DNA of 64,000 nucleotides from a virus, in the IMG/VR virus record IMGVR_UViG_3300008952_003220, positions 1-64,000 of that record. The stretch is one strand, 5' to 3'. The notes under the pieces were generated by a model that was given only the letters and a program-made list of their open reading frames with translations, had not been told where the DNA came from and ran no database searches. The number at the start of each line of letters is the position of its first letter. Position 1 is the stretch's first letter. Of the stretch, positions 25,720 to 34,047 are shown in pieces. The translations under genes and the position numbers were made by a program.

Positions 25720-26493
25720 CTATTCTTCTTCTACTGATTCATCATCTAGCATAGCTTCTAGATCTCTTATCATGTCTCTAGCCATCTCATCCTCTTCAAC
25801 AGCGCGTTCAACACTTTCTCTCTCTTCTGGGGTCTGCCTTGCTAGAGCTAGATCACCCGAGACTTCATCTTCAATTCCATACTCGTCTTCAAGGTAGGTG
25901 AAGGGTCTATATCTTCCAAGAGCAACTCTGTATCTATTTTTAAGATCCCATTTTCGACCGTCTGGGAGATCCAGCAGATCTTCGGGAATAAGCTGATGGC
26001 TTCCAGCTAGAAGATTAATTACACCCGGGTAGCCCTCGTCTCCAGCTTCTGGGTCTGCATCACGAGACTGAAGCCATTCGTAGCCAGAAATGGCATCTAC
26101 ATACCCTAGGACATTCGTCTCAGCCTTATCTAGGTCTCTCATTACAGAGTTAGGGTTTAACCTCATTACTCTAAAGAATAGAGATGCCGGTGAGCCAGGA
26201 GTTAGTTCTTCTCTTTCTACAGGCTCAAAGACAAGATTGTTGTTTTGAAATACAGGGAGCCTTCTTCTGTTTATAGTGGGAACTAAGACTCGTATCCGCA
26301 TTTTCGTGTAATCCTCAGGAATATCAACCTGAACAGGCACCTCACCCATTTCGCTTCTTACTCTTTTTGCTATGTCAAAAATAAGGCTGTCTAGGTCGGG
26401 AAGGCTGTCTCTCCCACCGCCTTCCTGTTCATTAATTGCTCTTTTAATTTCACTTAGTATCATCTTACGAAGTGCTGTTCTGCTGAGTTTCAT
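25720..26493 (-). CDS. Acidic protein with cargo-tag-like N-terminus
   Basis: The start is ATG at 26493 (minus), preceded by GGAG; a frame four codons longer lacks an RBS. The 257-residue protein begins MKLSRTALRKMILSEIK, followed by INEQE, one of several basic amphipathic N-termini in this window ending near [IL]-x-E. The remainder is acidic, with no known domain, and ends in a charged helix (DMIRDLEAMLDDESVEEE). It may be a capsid-internal or otherwise targeted protein; this is inferred only from the shared tag. Confidence 0.6.
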   Translation of the reverse strand: MKLSRTALRKMILSEIKRAINEQEGGGRDSLPDLDSLIFDIAKRVRSEMGEVPVQVDIPEDYTKMRIRVLVPTINRRRLPVFQNNNLVFEPVEREELTPGSPASLFFRVMRLNPNSVMRDLDKAETNVLGYVDAISGYEWLQSRDADPEAGDEGYPGVINLLAGSHQLIPEDLLDLPDGRKWDLKNRYRVALGRYRPFTYLEDEYGIEDEVSGDLALARQTPEERESVERAVEEDEMARDMIRDLEAMLDDESVEEE

Positions 26494-26574
26494 TAAAATC
26501 TCCAATAATCTTAATTAATTATCTGCTCTGATTTGAAAATATAATAAGTTATTCAAAGATAGGGGTCTATAGCC

Positions 26575-26602
26575 TTTAACTTCTTTTCATTAAGAATATA
26601 AA
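26575..26602 (+). promoter_or_regulatory. Candidate promoter for first fibre gene
   Basis: TTTAAC (26575-26580), a 16-base spacer and TATAAA (26597-26602) lie 22 bases before the ATG at 26625. The site is in the 131-base divergent gap between the minus-strand tagged gene and the first fibre gene, where a promoter is required. Another TATAAT at 26540-26545 has no good -35. Confidence 0.4.
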
Positions 26603-26624
26603 ATAGTCTAGTCTTTGGTGAGCT

Positions 26625-27932
26625 ATGACAGCAATTGCAGTATATGGGCCCTCTGGGTCTAGTGGAGAACTACAGTTCGCTAACAGTTCAGGTCGTCTTG
26701 ATGCAGCGCAGGCATTTTGGGACTCGACTGCTGGCAAGCTTTTTATATCTGGCAATCTCGAGGTTCTTGGAACAGAGACTGTAGTTGATACACAACATCT
26801 AAATGTTGAAGATGGCATAATCGGTCTTGGGACTGGATCAGCTGGAGAGGGAGCTGCAGGTGATAGAGGTTTTATATTTCTAGTCTCAGGAGAGACAAAT
26901 CCGTCATTTTATTGGGATGACTCAGCAGACGAGTTTAGGGCTGCAAGAGTCACAACAACACCTGGAAATACTACCTTCGAAGATCCGACAGGTGTTGGGG
27001 CAGGAGGATACCAGAACTTAAAGATTAAGACTCTGAATGCAGTCTCAGGTGCTATTCTCGATTCAGATCAGAGATCTTTAGCTACGATAGGTACAGATGT
27101 ATTTGCCTATATATCTGGTTCTGATGTGAAGAGAGCAGTCTTTGGTGGAGATGTCGTAGTTAGCGGAACTCTTTACGGAGGTTCACCTCTTAAGCTCGGC
27201 GGAGAGGTGGAGTTCGTTACATCAGACGGTGAAACAACTGATCTAAAAAATCCCTCAGGAAGCGTTAAGATGTTTGCAAGGGATGAGGTAAAAATAGGAT
27301 CAGACGATGGTCTTATTAGATTTATTGATCTTGGTGGATCAACAGCTGGAAAGATCTTTGTAACGGGTTCATCAACAACGGTAAATAGAAGGTTTAAGTT
27401 TTTATCAAAGGGTCAAATCCAATTTCACGGAAGTAATCCAAATGCTGTATCTCCTGGTACAGATGTATTTGTATTTGTTTCTGGAGCAATAGGGTCCACT
27501 AGTTTATCACTTTCTCGAGGAGCAACGCTGTTTGGGGGTGACATAGTTGCTTCGGGCTCTGCTAAGGTATATGACGGAATTTCTGGATCGATTACTCATC
27601 TATACGACGGCTCTTCTTATCTAATGTCTGACACAGATATAACAATAACTACTGGCTCTAACGGATCAGTTAGTGTTAAGTCAAATGCGCAAGATCAAAG
27701 AAAGAAATTTGTTTATGAGATAACTGGTGCACATTCATCTGAAAGCGGATTAATAATACCCTCTCTTGATCTTTCTAGTGTGTCTCACGATCCAAACAGA
27801 ATAGATGTTTTTGTTAATGGTCAGCTAATGTCTTCAGGAAGCACAAGAGACTATACAGTTCCTCAAAACAACTCAGTTTTATTTTATTTTAACTTAATTC
27901 CAGATGATATTGTGACGATCAGAACGTATTGA
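26625..27932 (+). CDS. Tail fibre-like / receptor-contact structural protein
   Basis: The 435-residue protein is rich in Gly, Ser, Thr and Val and reads as short beta-strands and turns typical of fibrous phage proteins. Residues about 45-68 (GNLEVLGTETVVDTQHLNVE and DGIIGLG) match a module common in phage fibres and are repeated in the larger protein downstream. The C-terminus (IDVFVNGQLMSSGSTRDYTV, then DDIVTIRTY) is shared in style with that protein (VYVNGQLLTAG, DDIVTFVVWG). It likely forms part of a side fibre or virion decoration. No chaperone gene is evident. Confidence 0.65.
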   Translation: MTAIAVYGPSGSSGELQFANSSGRLDAAQAFWDSTAGKLFISGNLEVLGTETVVDTQHLNVEDGIIGLGTGSAGEGAAGDRGFIFLVSGETNPSFYWDDSADEFRAARVTTTPGNTTFEDPTGVGAGGYQNLKIKTLNAVSGAILDSDQRSLATIGTDVFAYISGSDVKRAVFGGDVVVSGTLYGGSPLKLGGEVEFVTSDGETTDLKNPSGSVKMFARDEVKIGSDDGLIRFIDLGGSTAGKIFVTGSSTTVNRRFKFLSKGQIQFHGSNPNAVSPGTDVFVFVSGAIGSTSLSLSRGATLFGGDIVASGSAKVYDGISGSITHLYDGSSYLMSDTDITITTGSNGSVSVKSNAQDQRKKFVYEITGAHSSESGLIIPSLDLSSVSHDPNRIDVFVNGQLMSSGSTRDYTVPQNNSVLFYFNLIPDDIVTIRTY

Positions 27933-28018
27933 TCACAGAATAAAAGGCACACCCTGTTAATAAACTATCGTGATGTTGTCGAAATAATAGATACTTATGA
28001 TTGAAGTAAACATTATTT

Positions 28019-28255
28019 ATGGGATCAGCATATATGAAAGAATATCAAACGCCCGATCTATCACTTGCTGCATTTTTGTTGATGAAGGGTGTTAAGCTTA
28101 TATCAGCTGAAAAAACTTTGACTGGAAAATTTAATTTTTCATTCAATGATAGTGATGATAGATGTAAGAAACTCGCTGTAGAATTTCTTAATTCTGAGTT
28201 TTCTAATTACGATAATCATGTAAGAAACCTGAAGAAGATCATATATAGTAGGTGA
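28019..28255 (+). CDS. Small DUF5659-like protein
   Basis: The 78-residue protein has the pattern DLSLAAFLLMKGVKLISAEK, gKFNFSFND, then KKLAVEFLNSEFSNYDNHVR, which I know from a small phage/bacterial domain of unknown function (DUF5659 type). It may start at ATG 28034 (MKEYQTPDL) rather than 28019; neither has a strong RBS. It stands alone between the two fibre genes. Function unknown. Confidence 0.6.
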   Translation: MGSAYMKEYQTPDLSLAAFLLMKGVKLISAEKTLTGKFNFSFNDSDDRCKKLAVEFLNSEFSNYDNHVRNLKKIIYSR

Positions 28256-28264
28256 GAGATTTCT
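28249..28264 (+). terminator. Short hairpin after DUF5659-like gene
   Basis: TGAGAGA and TCTCTCA form a 7-base-pair hairpin with a 2-base loop overlapping the stop codon, followed by an interrupted T-rich stretch. It may act as a weak terminator before the fibre promoter region. The tight loop and poor T run make this uncertain. Confidence 0.3.
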
Positions 28265-28344
28265 CTCAGTTAAATTTGTTTCTTTGTTATCTTAGATTGA
28301 CTTGACTTAAAGATAGTGTTAAAGAGTCTTTTTGTTAGATTGCG

Positions 28345-28375
28345 TGCTAAGCAATTCGTTTTGCTTTGCTTAGCA
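28345..28375 (+). promoter_or_regulatory. Strong leader hairpin upstream of the large fibre gene
   Basis: TGCTAAGCAA (28345-28354) pairs perfectly with TTGCTTAGCA (28366-28375) across an 11-base loop. It lies 38 bases before the fibre start, after a possible -35 TTGACT near 28308, and has no T run, so it is not a terminator. It may stabilise the mRNA or bind a regulator; its role is inferred from position. Confidence 0.4.
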
Positions 28376-28412
28376 AATGCCAATAATCTATATAAAACAA
28401 AGGAAAAATATT

Positions 28413-31019
28413 ATGGCTATTAAAACAAAGGTTAGGTTGGCCCAAGTTTCTGGGTCAATGCCTTCAGACGGTGAGTCAGCCGCAGCTAGTAGCGCTATTG
28501 CTGCTAGCGATTTAGGTGACATTCTTGATCACATGGCATCAGCTATTAAGAGAATCCACGGAAACTCTTCATTCACTGAGGGTGCTGCTGGTACTTTTTA
28601 TCAGGATCTTGTCATCGGCGGAACGACTCCAACGTTAACAATTGGTGATGCCGGTGCAGAAGACACGATGATTGTCTTCGACGGTAACGCTCAGGACTAT
28701 CGTATCGGTCTCGACGATGGAACAGACATTCTTGAAATTGGTGTCGGTTCAGCTCATGGTACAACAACTGCAATGACGATTGACGCTTCACAGCAGGTTG
28801 TTGTTAAGGCAACAACAGCTGCATCAAGCACAACAGATGGAGCACTGGCAGTTGCCGGTGGACTAAGTGTTGCTGCTGACGCTATCGTTGGTGATGACGT
28901 GAAGCTTCTTTCTGACTCTGCTGTTCTTTCACTGGGTGCAGGTAGCGATGCTACACTTACTCACGATGGCACAACTGGTCTGGTAATTGCTGCTGAACCA
29001 ATCTCAATCAACTCAACTGGTGATCTGACTCTAGATTCTACTACTGATATCGTCATTGACGCTGCCGGCGGAAATGTTGAATTCAAGGATGATGGAACAC
29101 TTCAGCTTACTCTTGACATGGACACAACTGCTGGTGCACAGATCTTAAAGCTCGGTGTGAATGGTGATCGACTTGCTTTTCAGCAGTTCGACGGAACTGA
29201 AGTTCTTGGTATTGAAGATGATGCTTCTCTCAAGATCGCAGGTGGTTTAGGTTCTGGTGGTGTTACAGTTACAGCTGCTGGTGCGCTTGCTGCTGATGGA
29301 GTTATCAAAACTGATGACACAACAGAAGCAACTTCAACAACTGATGGTTCTTTACAGACTGACGGTGGTTTGAGTGTCGCTAAGAGCGCTGTCATTGGTG
29401 ATGATCTTGATCTTCTATCTGATTCTGCAATTATGAATTTTGGTGCAGGAAAAGACATCACGTTCACACATGATGGCGGCACAGGAATGGATGTTGTAGC
29501 TGCTGGTGCTTTTGATATCTCTGCTGGAGCTGCTTCCACATGGAAGACAACTGCTGGAGCGCTTACTGTTAGTGCTGAGGCAGATGCAGCCGCTTCACTT
29601 GTTATCACAGGCTCTGGTATTAAGATTGATGGTTCTGCAGGTCGAGGAATCACCATTGGTGATACAGCTGGCTGTGCAGTCTCACTTGGTAACGCTGTGT
29701 CAGAAGTTACAGTTAATGATAATTTGACTGTAACTGGTGATCTTACTGTTAATGGTGCTACAGTCACAGTTGATACAACAAACTTAACTGTTCAAGATCC
29801 TGTCATTACTCTTAATGAGGGAGGCCAGGCATCCAACGCCAACCAAGGTCTTCTCTTCACTTCCGGTTCTTCTTCTGCTACTAAGCCAGGAGTTGCATTC
29901 GGTCGTGTTGCTAATGACACATGGGGCCTTGGAACTATCGCTGTTCCATCTAGTGGTACCATGACTACAGTCGCTGGTATGACCACATCTGATATGGCAC
30001 TTAGAGCTGGTAAGTTTGAGCTTGACTCATCTTCTGACTATATTGAGCTTGATACTAACGTTAAGATTGTAGCTGCTGCTGATATCATTCTCGATCCAGC
30101 TGGTAACAACGTTCTTCCGGGCGGTGACTCAGCTGACTCACTCGGTGCCTCTGGTACAGCTTGGGCTGCACTCTATGTTGATAACATTGATCTAAACGGT
30201 CAGGGTTCAATCAGTGTGGGTGGTACAGGTCGTATTGATCTAGATGGAGATGACGATACCTCAATCCGAGCTTCTGCTGATGATATTATAACATTCGAGG
30301 CAGGTGGTTCTGATAGGCTTCATGTTGGTGCTGCAGCAATTTATCCAGAAACAACTGATGAAATTTCACTAGGTACTTCATCTAAGAACTTTAGTGATCT
30401 ATTCCTTGACAGTGGTGCTGTTATCAACTTCGACGGTGGTGATGTTACACTTACACACTCAGCTGGTGCACTTACAGTTGGTGGCGACGGTACCGTCGGT
30501 ATCAATCTTGCAAATCACGAGATGACAAACGTTGATATTGACTCTGGTGCTATTGATGGAACAACAGTCGGTGCGGCTTCTGCTGCTGCTGGTACATTCA
30601 CAACTCTTGACTGTACTGATGGCGCTTTTGCTATTGTCAACCTTGACATCGATGGTGGAACAGACATCGGCGCTGCTCTCGCAGATGCTGATCTAATCAT
30701 GGTCGACGACGGTGCTGGCGGTACAAACCGAAAGTCAGCTGTAAGTAGAGTTGCTACTTATGTCATTAGTAAAAGATCTAAGGCAATTCTATCTGGAACT
30801 GCCTATAGTGCTGATGCTGATGTTAACACAGGGCTTGGTTCAACTTGGACAGATGCTGGTGTAGCTGCCAAAGAAGTTTATGTCAATGGTCAGCTTTTAA
30901 CTGCTGGTAATGATGCTGCTTCAAATGGTGACTGGTATCCAGGAGGCTCTGCAGGTAGAGTTAAGTTTGAGTTTGCTCTTCTGGTTGATGATATTGTAAC
31001 GTTTGTTGTCTGGGGCTAA
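28413..31019 (+). CDS. Large repetitive fibre / virion structural protein
   Basis: I start at ATG 28413 (AAAGGA upstream), giving 868 residues; an in-frame start at 28377 lacks an RBS and overlaps the leader hairpin region. The protein is made of short beta-strand repeats. A unit with STTDGALAVAGGLSVA and LLSDSAVLSLGAGSDATLTH recurs about 510 bases later as STTDGSLQTDGGLSVA and LLSDSAIMNFGAGKDITFTH. The VTVDTTNLTVQDPVITLNEG module is shared with the smaller fibre gene. Composition (Ala, Gly, Asp, Thr) and the strong terminator afterwards fit an abundant virion fibre or decoration protein. Confidence 0.7.
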   Translation: MAIKTKVRLAQVSGSMPSDGESAAASSAIAASDLGDILDHMASAIKRIHGNSSFTEGAAGTFYQDLVIGGTTPTLTIGDAGAEDTMIVFDGNAQDYRIGLDDGTDILEIGVGSAHGTTTAMTIDASQQVVVKATTAASSTTDGALAVAGGLSVAADAIVGDDVKLLSDSAVLSLGAGSDATLTHDGTTGLVIAAEPISINSTGDLTLDSTTDIVIDAAGGNVEFKDDGTLQLTLDMDTTAGAQILKLGVNGDRLAFQQFDGTEVLGIEDDASLKIAGGLGSGGVTVTAAGALAADGVIKTDDTTEATSTTDGSLQTDGGLSVAKSAVIGDDLDLLSDSAIMNFGAGKDITFTHDGGTGMDVVAAGAFDISAGAASTWKTTAGALTVSAEADAAASLVITGSGIKIDGSAGRGITIGDTAGCAVSLGNAVSEVTVNDNLTVTGDLTVNGATVTVDTTNLTVQDPVITLNEGGQASNANQGLLFTSGSSSATKPGVAFGRVANDTWGLGTIAVPSSGTMTTVAGMTTSDMALRAGKFELDSSSDYIELDTNVKIVAAADIILDPAGNNVLPGGDSADSLGASGTAWAALYVDNIDLNGQGSISVGGTGRIDLDGDDDTSIRASADDIITFEAGGSDRLHVGAAAIYPETTDEISLGTSSKNFSDLFLDSGAVINFDGGDVTLTHSAGALTVGGDGTVGINLANHEMTNVDIDSGAIDGTTVGAASAAAGTFTTLDCTDGAFAIVNLDIDGGTDIGAALADADLIMVDDGAGGTNRKSAVSRVATYVISKRSKAILSGTAYSADADVNTGLGSTWTDAGVAAKEVYVNGQLLTAGNDAASNGDWYPGGSAGRVKFEFALLVDDIVTFVVWG

Positions 31020-31049
31020 TCTAGCTTTTTAGACAAGGTGACATTTTTT

Positions 31050-31083
31050 GGGGGACCCTTCTTCGGGGTCCCCCATTTTTTTA
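31050..31083 (+). terminator. Strong rho-independent terminator after fibre gene
   Basis: GGGGGACCC (31050-31058) pairs with GGGTCCCCC (31066-31074) around a 7-base loop and is followed by ATTTTTTTT. It is 30 bases after the fibre stop and is the most stable hairpin I saw in the window. Confidence 0.93.
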
Positions 31084-31154
31084 AAATTACAAATCACTTC
31101 TCTTATAAACGATTTTTCTATTGATGATATTATTTTTTTATTTGAGAGGTTATA

Positions 31155-31610
31155 GTGAGTTCTGGCTTTAGAAATTTTGAAAATTTAATTGAAGATCTTT
31201 TTGATCTGAAATCGTCACATCAGCCCGATCGTGATGAAAGAAGTTTTGATATGGGAATGGCCCTTGCTTTTAAGTGTGTGAGACAAATGTGCATCGATGA
31301 GATTAACAGAATAAAAGATGACAACACAGAGCTGGCAAGATATGTTGAGAATTTATCAAATAGGTTAATTAACGGGATATCTATTGTTAGAGAGAAAAAT
31401 ATGATGGAAGCTAAAAGTTCTCAAAGTAAGACTGAGATCTTGGATGATATAATTGACTTAGTTTCTGGGTATAGGGATCAGGTTAAAAAAGATTTAGAAA
31501 AAATTCAATCTATTGAATCAGGCGACGCCCTGAAGACACCTATTAGAAAAGTTGGTGAGAGACCTGTGAAACTAAAAGATCAGAGAAATAAACAGGCAGA
31601 CGAGGATTAA
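31155..31610 (+). CDS. Hypothetical coiled-coil protein
   Basis: The 151-residue protein starts at GTG behind GAGAGG. It is helical and charged, with likely coiled-coil stretches (residues 45-75 and 95-120) and a basic C-terminus. No domain is recognised. It begins a compact run of five small genes after the fibre terminator that reads as minor virion or assembly proteins, which is inference from context. Confidence 0.55.
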   Translation: MSSGFRNFENLIEDLFDLKSSHQPDRDERSFDMGMALAFKCVRQMCIDEINRIKDDNTELARYVENLSNRLINGISIVREKNMMEAKSSQSKTEILDDIIDLVSGYRDQVKKDLEKIQSIESGDALKTPIRKVGERPVKLKDQRNKQADED

Positions 31611-31616
31611 TTTAAA

Positions 31617-32066
31617 ATGGCAATTAATATTGTCAAAACTGTAAACTTTGGAGTTTCAAAAACTGGGCTAAGCGGTCCGGGATACAGGATCTATAATACG
31701 AGCGGCGCTTCAAGTGGTAGTAGAGTCACTAGCGGAGTCGGAGAAGTATATGCCGGATCTGGTATTTACTCTGCTAGTGTTCATGTTGCTGATAACTTTA
31801 CTGGATATGTTCTTTGGGATACCGGTGAGGGAACACCGGTCTTCGCATCAGAAGATATAGATAATACAATTAGCACGCTAACAATGATTTCCTCGAGTGT
31901 TGATTTTACAAGAGATATGACCGCGGGCAGGTGGAAACTTGATGACAGCCTGAATCAAATGATATTTTATAAGGATGATAATTCAACTGTTGTTGCAAGA
32001 TTTGGAATGTCAGGAAGCGACGGTTCTCCCACAGTCTCTGAGGTCCATGAGAGAAGAAGACTCTAA
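31617..32066 (+). CDS. Probable small virion protein
   Basis: The 149-residue protein is beta-rich and Gly/Ser-rich (TGLSGPGYRIYNTSGASSGS, then GSGIYSASVHVADNFTGYVL), resembling small structural modules near phage fibres. It ends with HERRRL and overlaps the following ATG by one base (TAATG). No enzymatic motif is seen. Assignment as virion protein rests on composition and neighbourhood. Confidence 0.55.
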   Translation: MAINIVKTVNFGVSKTGLSGPGYRIYNTSGASSGSRVTSGVGEVYAGSGIYSASVHVADNFTGYVLWDTGEGTPVFASEDIDNTISTLTMISSSVDFTRDMTAGRWKLDDSLNQMIFYKDDNSTVVARFGMSGSDGSPTVSEVHERRRL

Positions 32067-32422
32067 TGACAATTATTTCAAGAGGCTTTGGGTCAACAAG
32101 CTCTAACATTATTGGGCACGGCTTCGGGCCAGATCCCGTGACTGTGGCTGCTGTTGAAGAAGAGCTTAGAAGGACAGGAAGATCAAGCAGAAGATTTGAA
32201 CCACTATTTCAGCCTCCAAAGTTTGATGTCTATAAGCTCACAGCAATTTTATCATCTGTAAATGATTTAAAAATAGATCCTCCAATTAAATCTACAATTA
32301 GCACAATAGTTGATGATAGTGATGAGTTTACTGTAAGTCACAAGGGTCAGATTAGAATTACAAAGACAAAGCCAAAAGAGGGAATATTTATTAAAGTTAT
32401 CAAACTCTTTAAGAGAGAATAA
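32066..32422 (+). CDS. Probable small virion protein with Gly-rich N-terminus
   Basis: The 118-residue protein begins MTIISRGFGSTSSNIIGHGF; repeats of a hydrophobic-x-x-G-aromatic-G pattern are known from small structural proteins in large phages. The middle is basic and proline-rich and the end (KEGIFIKVIKLFKRE) is basic. Translationally coupled to the preceding gene. Function unknown. Confidence 0.5.
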   Translation: MTIISRGFGSTSSNIIGHGFGPDPVTVAAVEEELRRTGRSSRRFEPLFQPPKFDVYKLTAILSSVNDLKIDPPIKSTISTIVDDSDEFTVSHKGQIRITKTKPKEGIFIKVIKLFKRE

Positions 32423-32425
32423 AAA

Positions 32426-33052
32426 ATGCAAAAAATAGACTTAGATCTTGACAAAGAAAACGAACTTGTCTTTAGACTAGCAATAGAGGGAACAAAGCCT
32501 GCATCACCAAAAAGTAGATTTATGCTTGAAACAGAAGATTTTTCTCTATCATTCCCGTCTCAGCGCCATAGTGGCGGAGAAGTAACTATATTAATACCAT
32601 CTCTTCAAAATGTTATAAAAGAGGGAGTTTATTCAGGTTCGCTTGAAGTGATCATAGATGATAGAGTTTTTACTCCAATTAAAATTGACACAAATTTTAA
32701 AAAATCTGTTAGCGTAGTTGCTGAAGCTGTTATACCTAAGAAAAGAGAGACTCAGGTATCTGTCTCTTCAGTAGTGGCTGTAAACAGACAAGAATCACAA
32801 GTCTTGAATAGAAATTCAGGATCACAAAAGAAAGAAAATAAAAAGAATCAAATCAATGAGTCTTTACCTTCTAGGGCCGGACCTCCCCAGAGAACAAGGG
32901 CTCGTCCACCGCAAAATCTAAGAAGAAAGACAAATGATGAAAATAGAATGCTAGAGTCAAAGATTAGAATGCTTGCTAAAAAGAAGAAAATTTCCCTATC
33001 ATCAGAACAGGTTATGGAAATAATTAAAAAATATAAAACTACTAACAGCTAG
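32426..33052 (+). CDS. Hypothetical protein, possible capsid/assembly component
   Basis: The 208-residue protein has a beta-rich N-terminal domain (ENELVFRLAIEGTKPASPKS, RFMLETEDFSLSF, LQNVIKEGVYSGSLEVIIDD). I associate that pattern with a conserved but uncharacterised protein of T4-like marine phages. A long basic, Gln/Lys/Arg-rich linker follows (residues 110-175), then a helical tail. The basic half could bind nucleic acid or an acidic capsid core. No firm assignment. Confidence 0.5.
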   Translation: MQKIDLDLDKENELVFRLAIEGTKPASPKSRFMLETEDFSLSFPSQRHSGGEVTILIPSLQNVIKEGVYSGSLEVIIDDRVFTPIKIDTNFKKSVSVVAEAVIPKKRETQVSVSSVVAVNRQESQVLNRNSGSQKKENKKNQINESLPSRAGPPQRTRARPPQNLRRKTNDENRMLESKIRMLAKKKKISLSSEQVMEIIKKYKTTNS

Positions 33053-33063
33053 AGGATTTTCTC

Positions 33064-33297
33064 ATGATATTATATTGTTATCTTGCAGTAGCTTTTATTC
33101 TTTTAGTCTCTTACCTTCTTAGAATTGAATCTTGTCAATTTGATCTAAGAATTTCGAGATCAAGAGAAACAAAGGCTCTTATGAAGAGAAAGATTGATAA
33201 AAGTATTCAAGATATTAAACTAGTTCTTATTTGGCCATTATTACTATACAGACTTGTTATTGAGTCTATCAACGCAATTAAAGATTCAAAGTTATAA
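33064..33297 (+). CDS. Small membrane protein
   Basis: The 77-residue protein has an N-terminal transmembrane segment (LYCYLAVAFILLVSYLL) and a second hydrophobic stretch near residues 51-65 (LVLIWPLLLYRLVI) separated by a basic loop. It may sit in the inner membrane with a basic cytoplasmic loop. GAGGATTTT precedes ATG. It overlaps the next gene by one base. Function unknown; a holin role is possible but nothing specific supports it. Confidence 0.5.
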   Translation: MILYCYLAVAFILLVSYLLRIESCQFDLRISRSRETKALMKRKIDKSIQDIKLVLIWPLLLYRLVIESINAIKDSKL

Positions 33298-34028
33298 TGA
33301 CTAATGTGAGAGTCTCAAATAGATCTCTCCTCTTAATAAAATATCTCGATGAAGAGCTTAGAGAGTGTCAAGCTTCTTGTGAAGTCGCTCGACAAGAAAT
33401 GGAATCTAGAATAAGACAGCTTCATTTTGATCTTAACGTTTTTGATTCCGACTTAGATAAGGGCTACCAAGAATTAGACTCTAATAGTCATAAACAGACA
33501 TTAGAAGATGGGTCAGGATGCTCTGATAATAGTCTAGGTGAAGATTGTGAAATTTCTAAAAAATCTAAATCTCACCCACCCTGGGCTAAAAAACTATTCA
33601 AGAAAATTGTCTTTTTAACACACCCAGATAAGATTCCATCCGCCCTAAATAGTGACATGAAGGATAGACTTGTTAGCCAATATCAGCTAGCAAAAGAATC
33701 AATAGACAGCTATGAATATGTTTCTGTGGCTATTATAGCATTTGATTTAGATATTTCTCCAATTGAGATTGACTTTAGCGATTCTGATATATTTAAGAAA
33801 AAAGAGAAAGAGATTTCAAATAAGATAGCTTCACTTAAGCGTACGATTTATTGGACTTGGTCAAACTCTAGTGATAGTCAAAGAGAACAAATAATGAACC
33901 AGTTTTTAAAGTCTAGAGGGTGGGACACTTCTGAAAGCATGAGAAAAAAATCTAGAAAGGGATCCGGAAACCATCCTGGAAAATCTATTTCATGGATAAG
34001 AAAGCTAGAAAAAACAACAGATTCTTAG
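33297..34028 (+). CDS. Divergent J-domain-like protein
   Basis: The 243-residue protein has a coiled-coil N-terminus and, around residues 95-135, PWAKKLFKKIVFLTHPDKIP followed by a helix LVSQYQLAKESIDSYEYVSV. That is the helix II-HPD-helix III arrangement of J-domains. A J-domain recruits DnaK/Hsp70 and stimulates its ATPase. The usual flanking helices I and IV are not obvious. The C-terminus is basic and Ser-rich. It lies far from the complete DnaJ at 39.7 kb, so the phage has two potential Hsp70 partners. Confidence 0.6.
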   Translation: MTNVRVSNRSLLLIKYLDEELRECQASCEVARQEMESRIRQLHFDLNVFDSDLDKGYQELDSNSHKQTLEDGSGCSDNSLGEDCEISKKSKSHPPWAKKLFKKIVFLTHPDKIPSALNSDMKDRLVSQYQLAKESIDSYEYVSVAIIAFDLDISPIEIDFSDSDIFKKKEKEISNKIASLKRTIYWTWSNSSDSQREQIMNQFLKSRGWDTSESMRKKSRKGSGNHPGKSISWIRKLEKTTDS

Positions 34029-34047
34029 TAAGTAGATTTGGTATCCG

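Noticed and set aside
28800-29500. Repeated DNA resembling a tandem array
   Set aside because: The repeats are long, imperfect, in frame and protein-coding; there are no short identical repeats with unique spacers, so it is not a CRISPR array.
29180-29767. A 195-codon minus-strand open frame inside the large fibre gene
   Set aside because: It is antisense to a repetitive Ala/Thr/Gly-rich coding sequence, and its Pro/Ser/Val-rich translation is the expected artefact. No RBS or independent promoter is seen.
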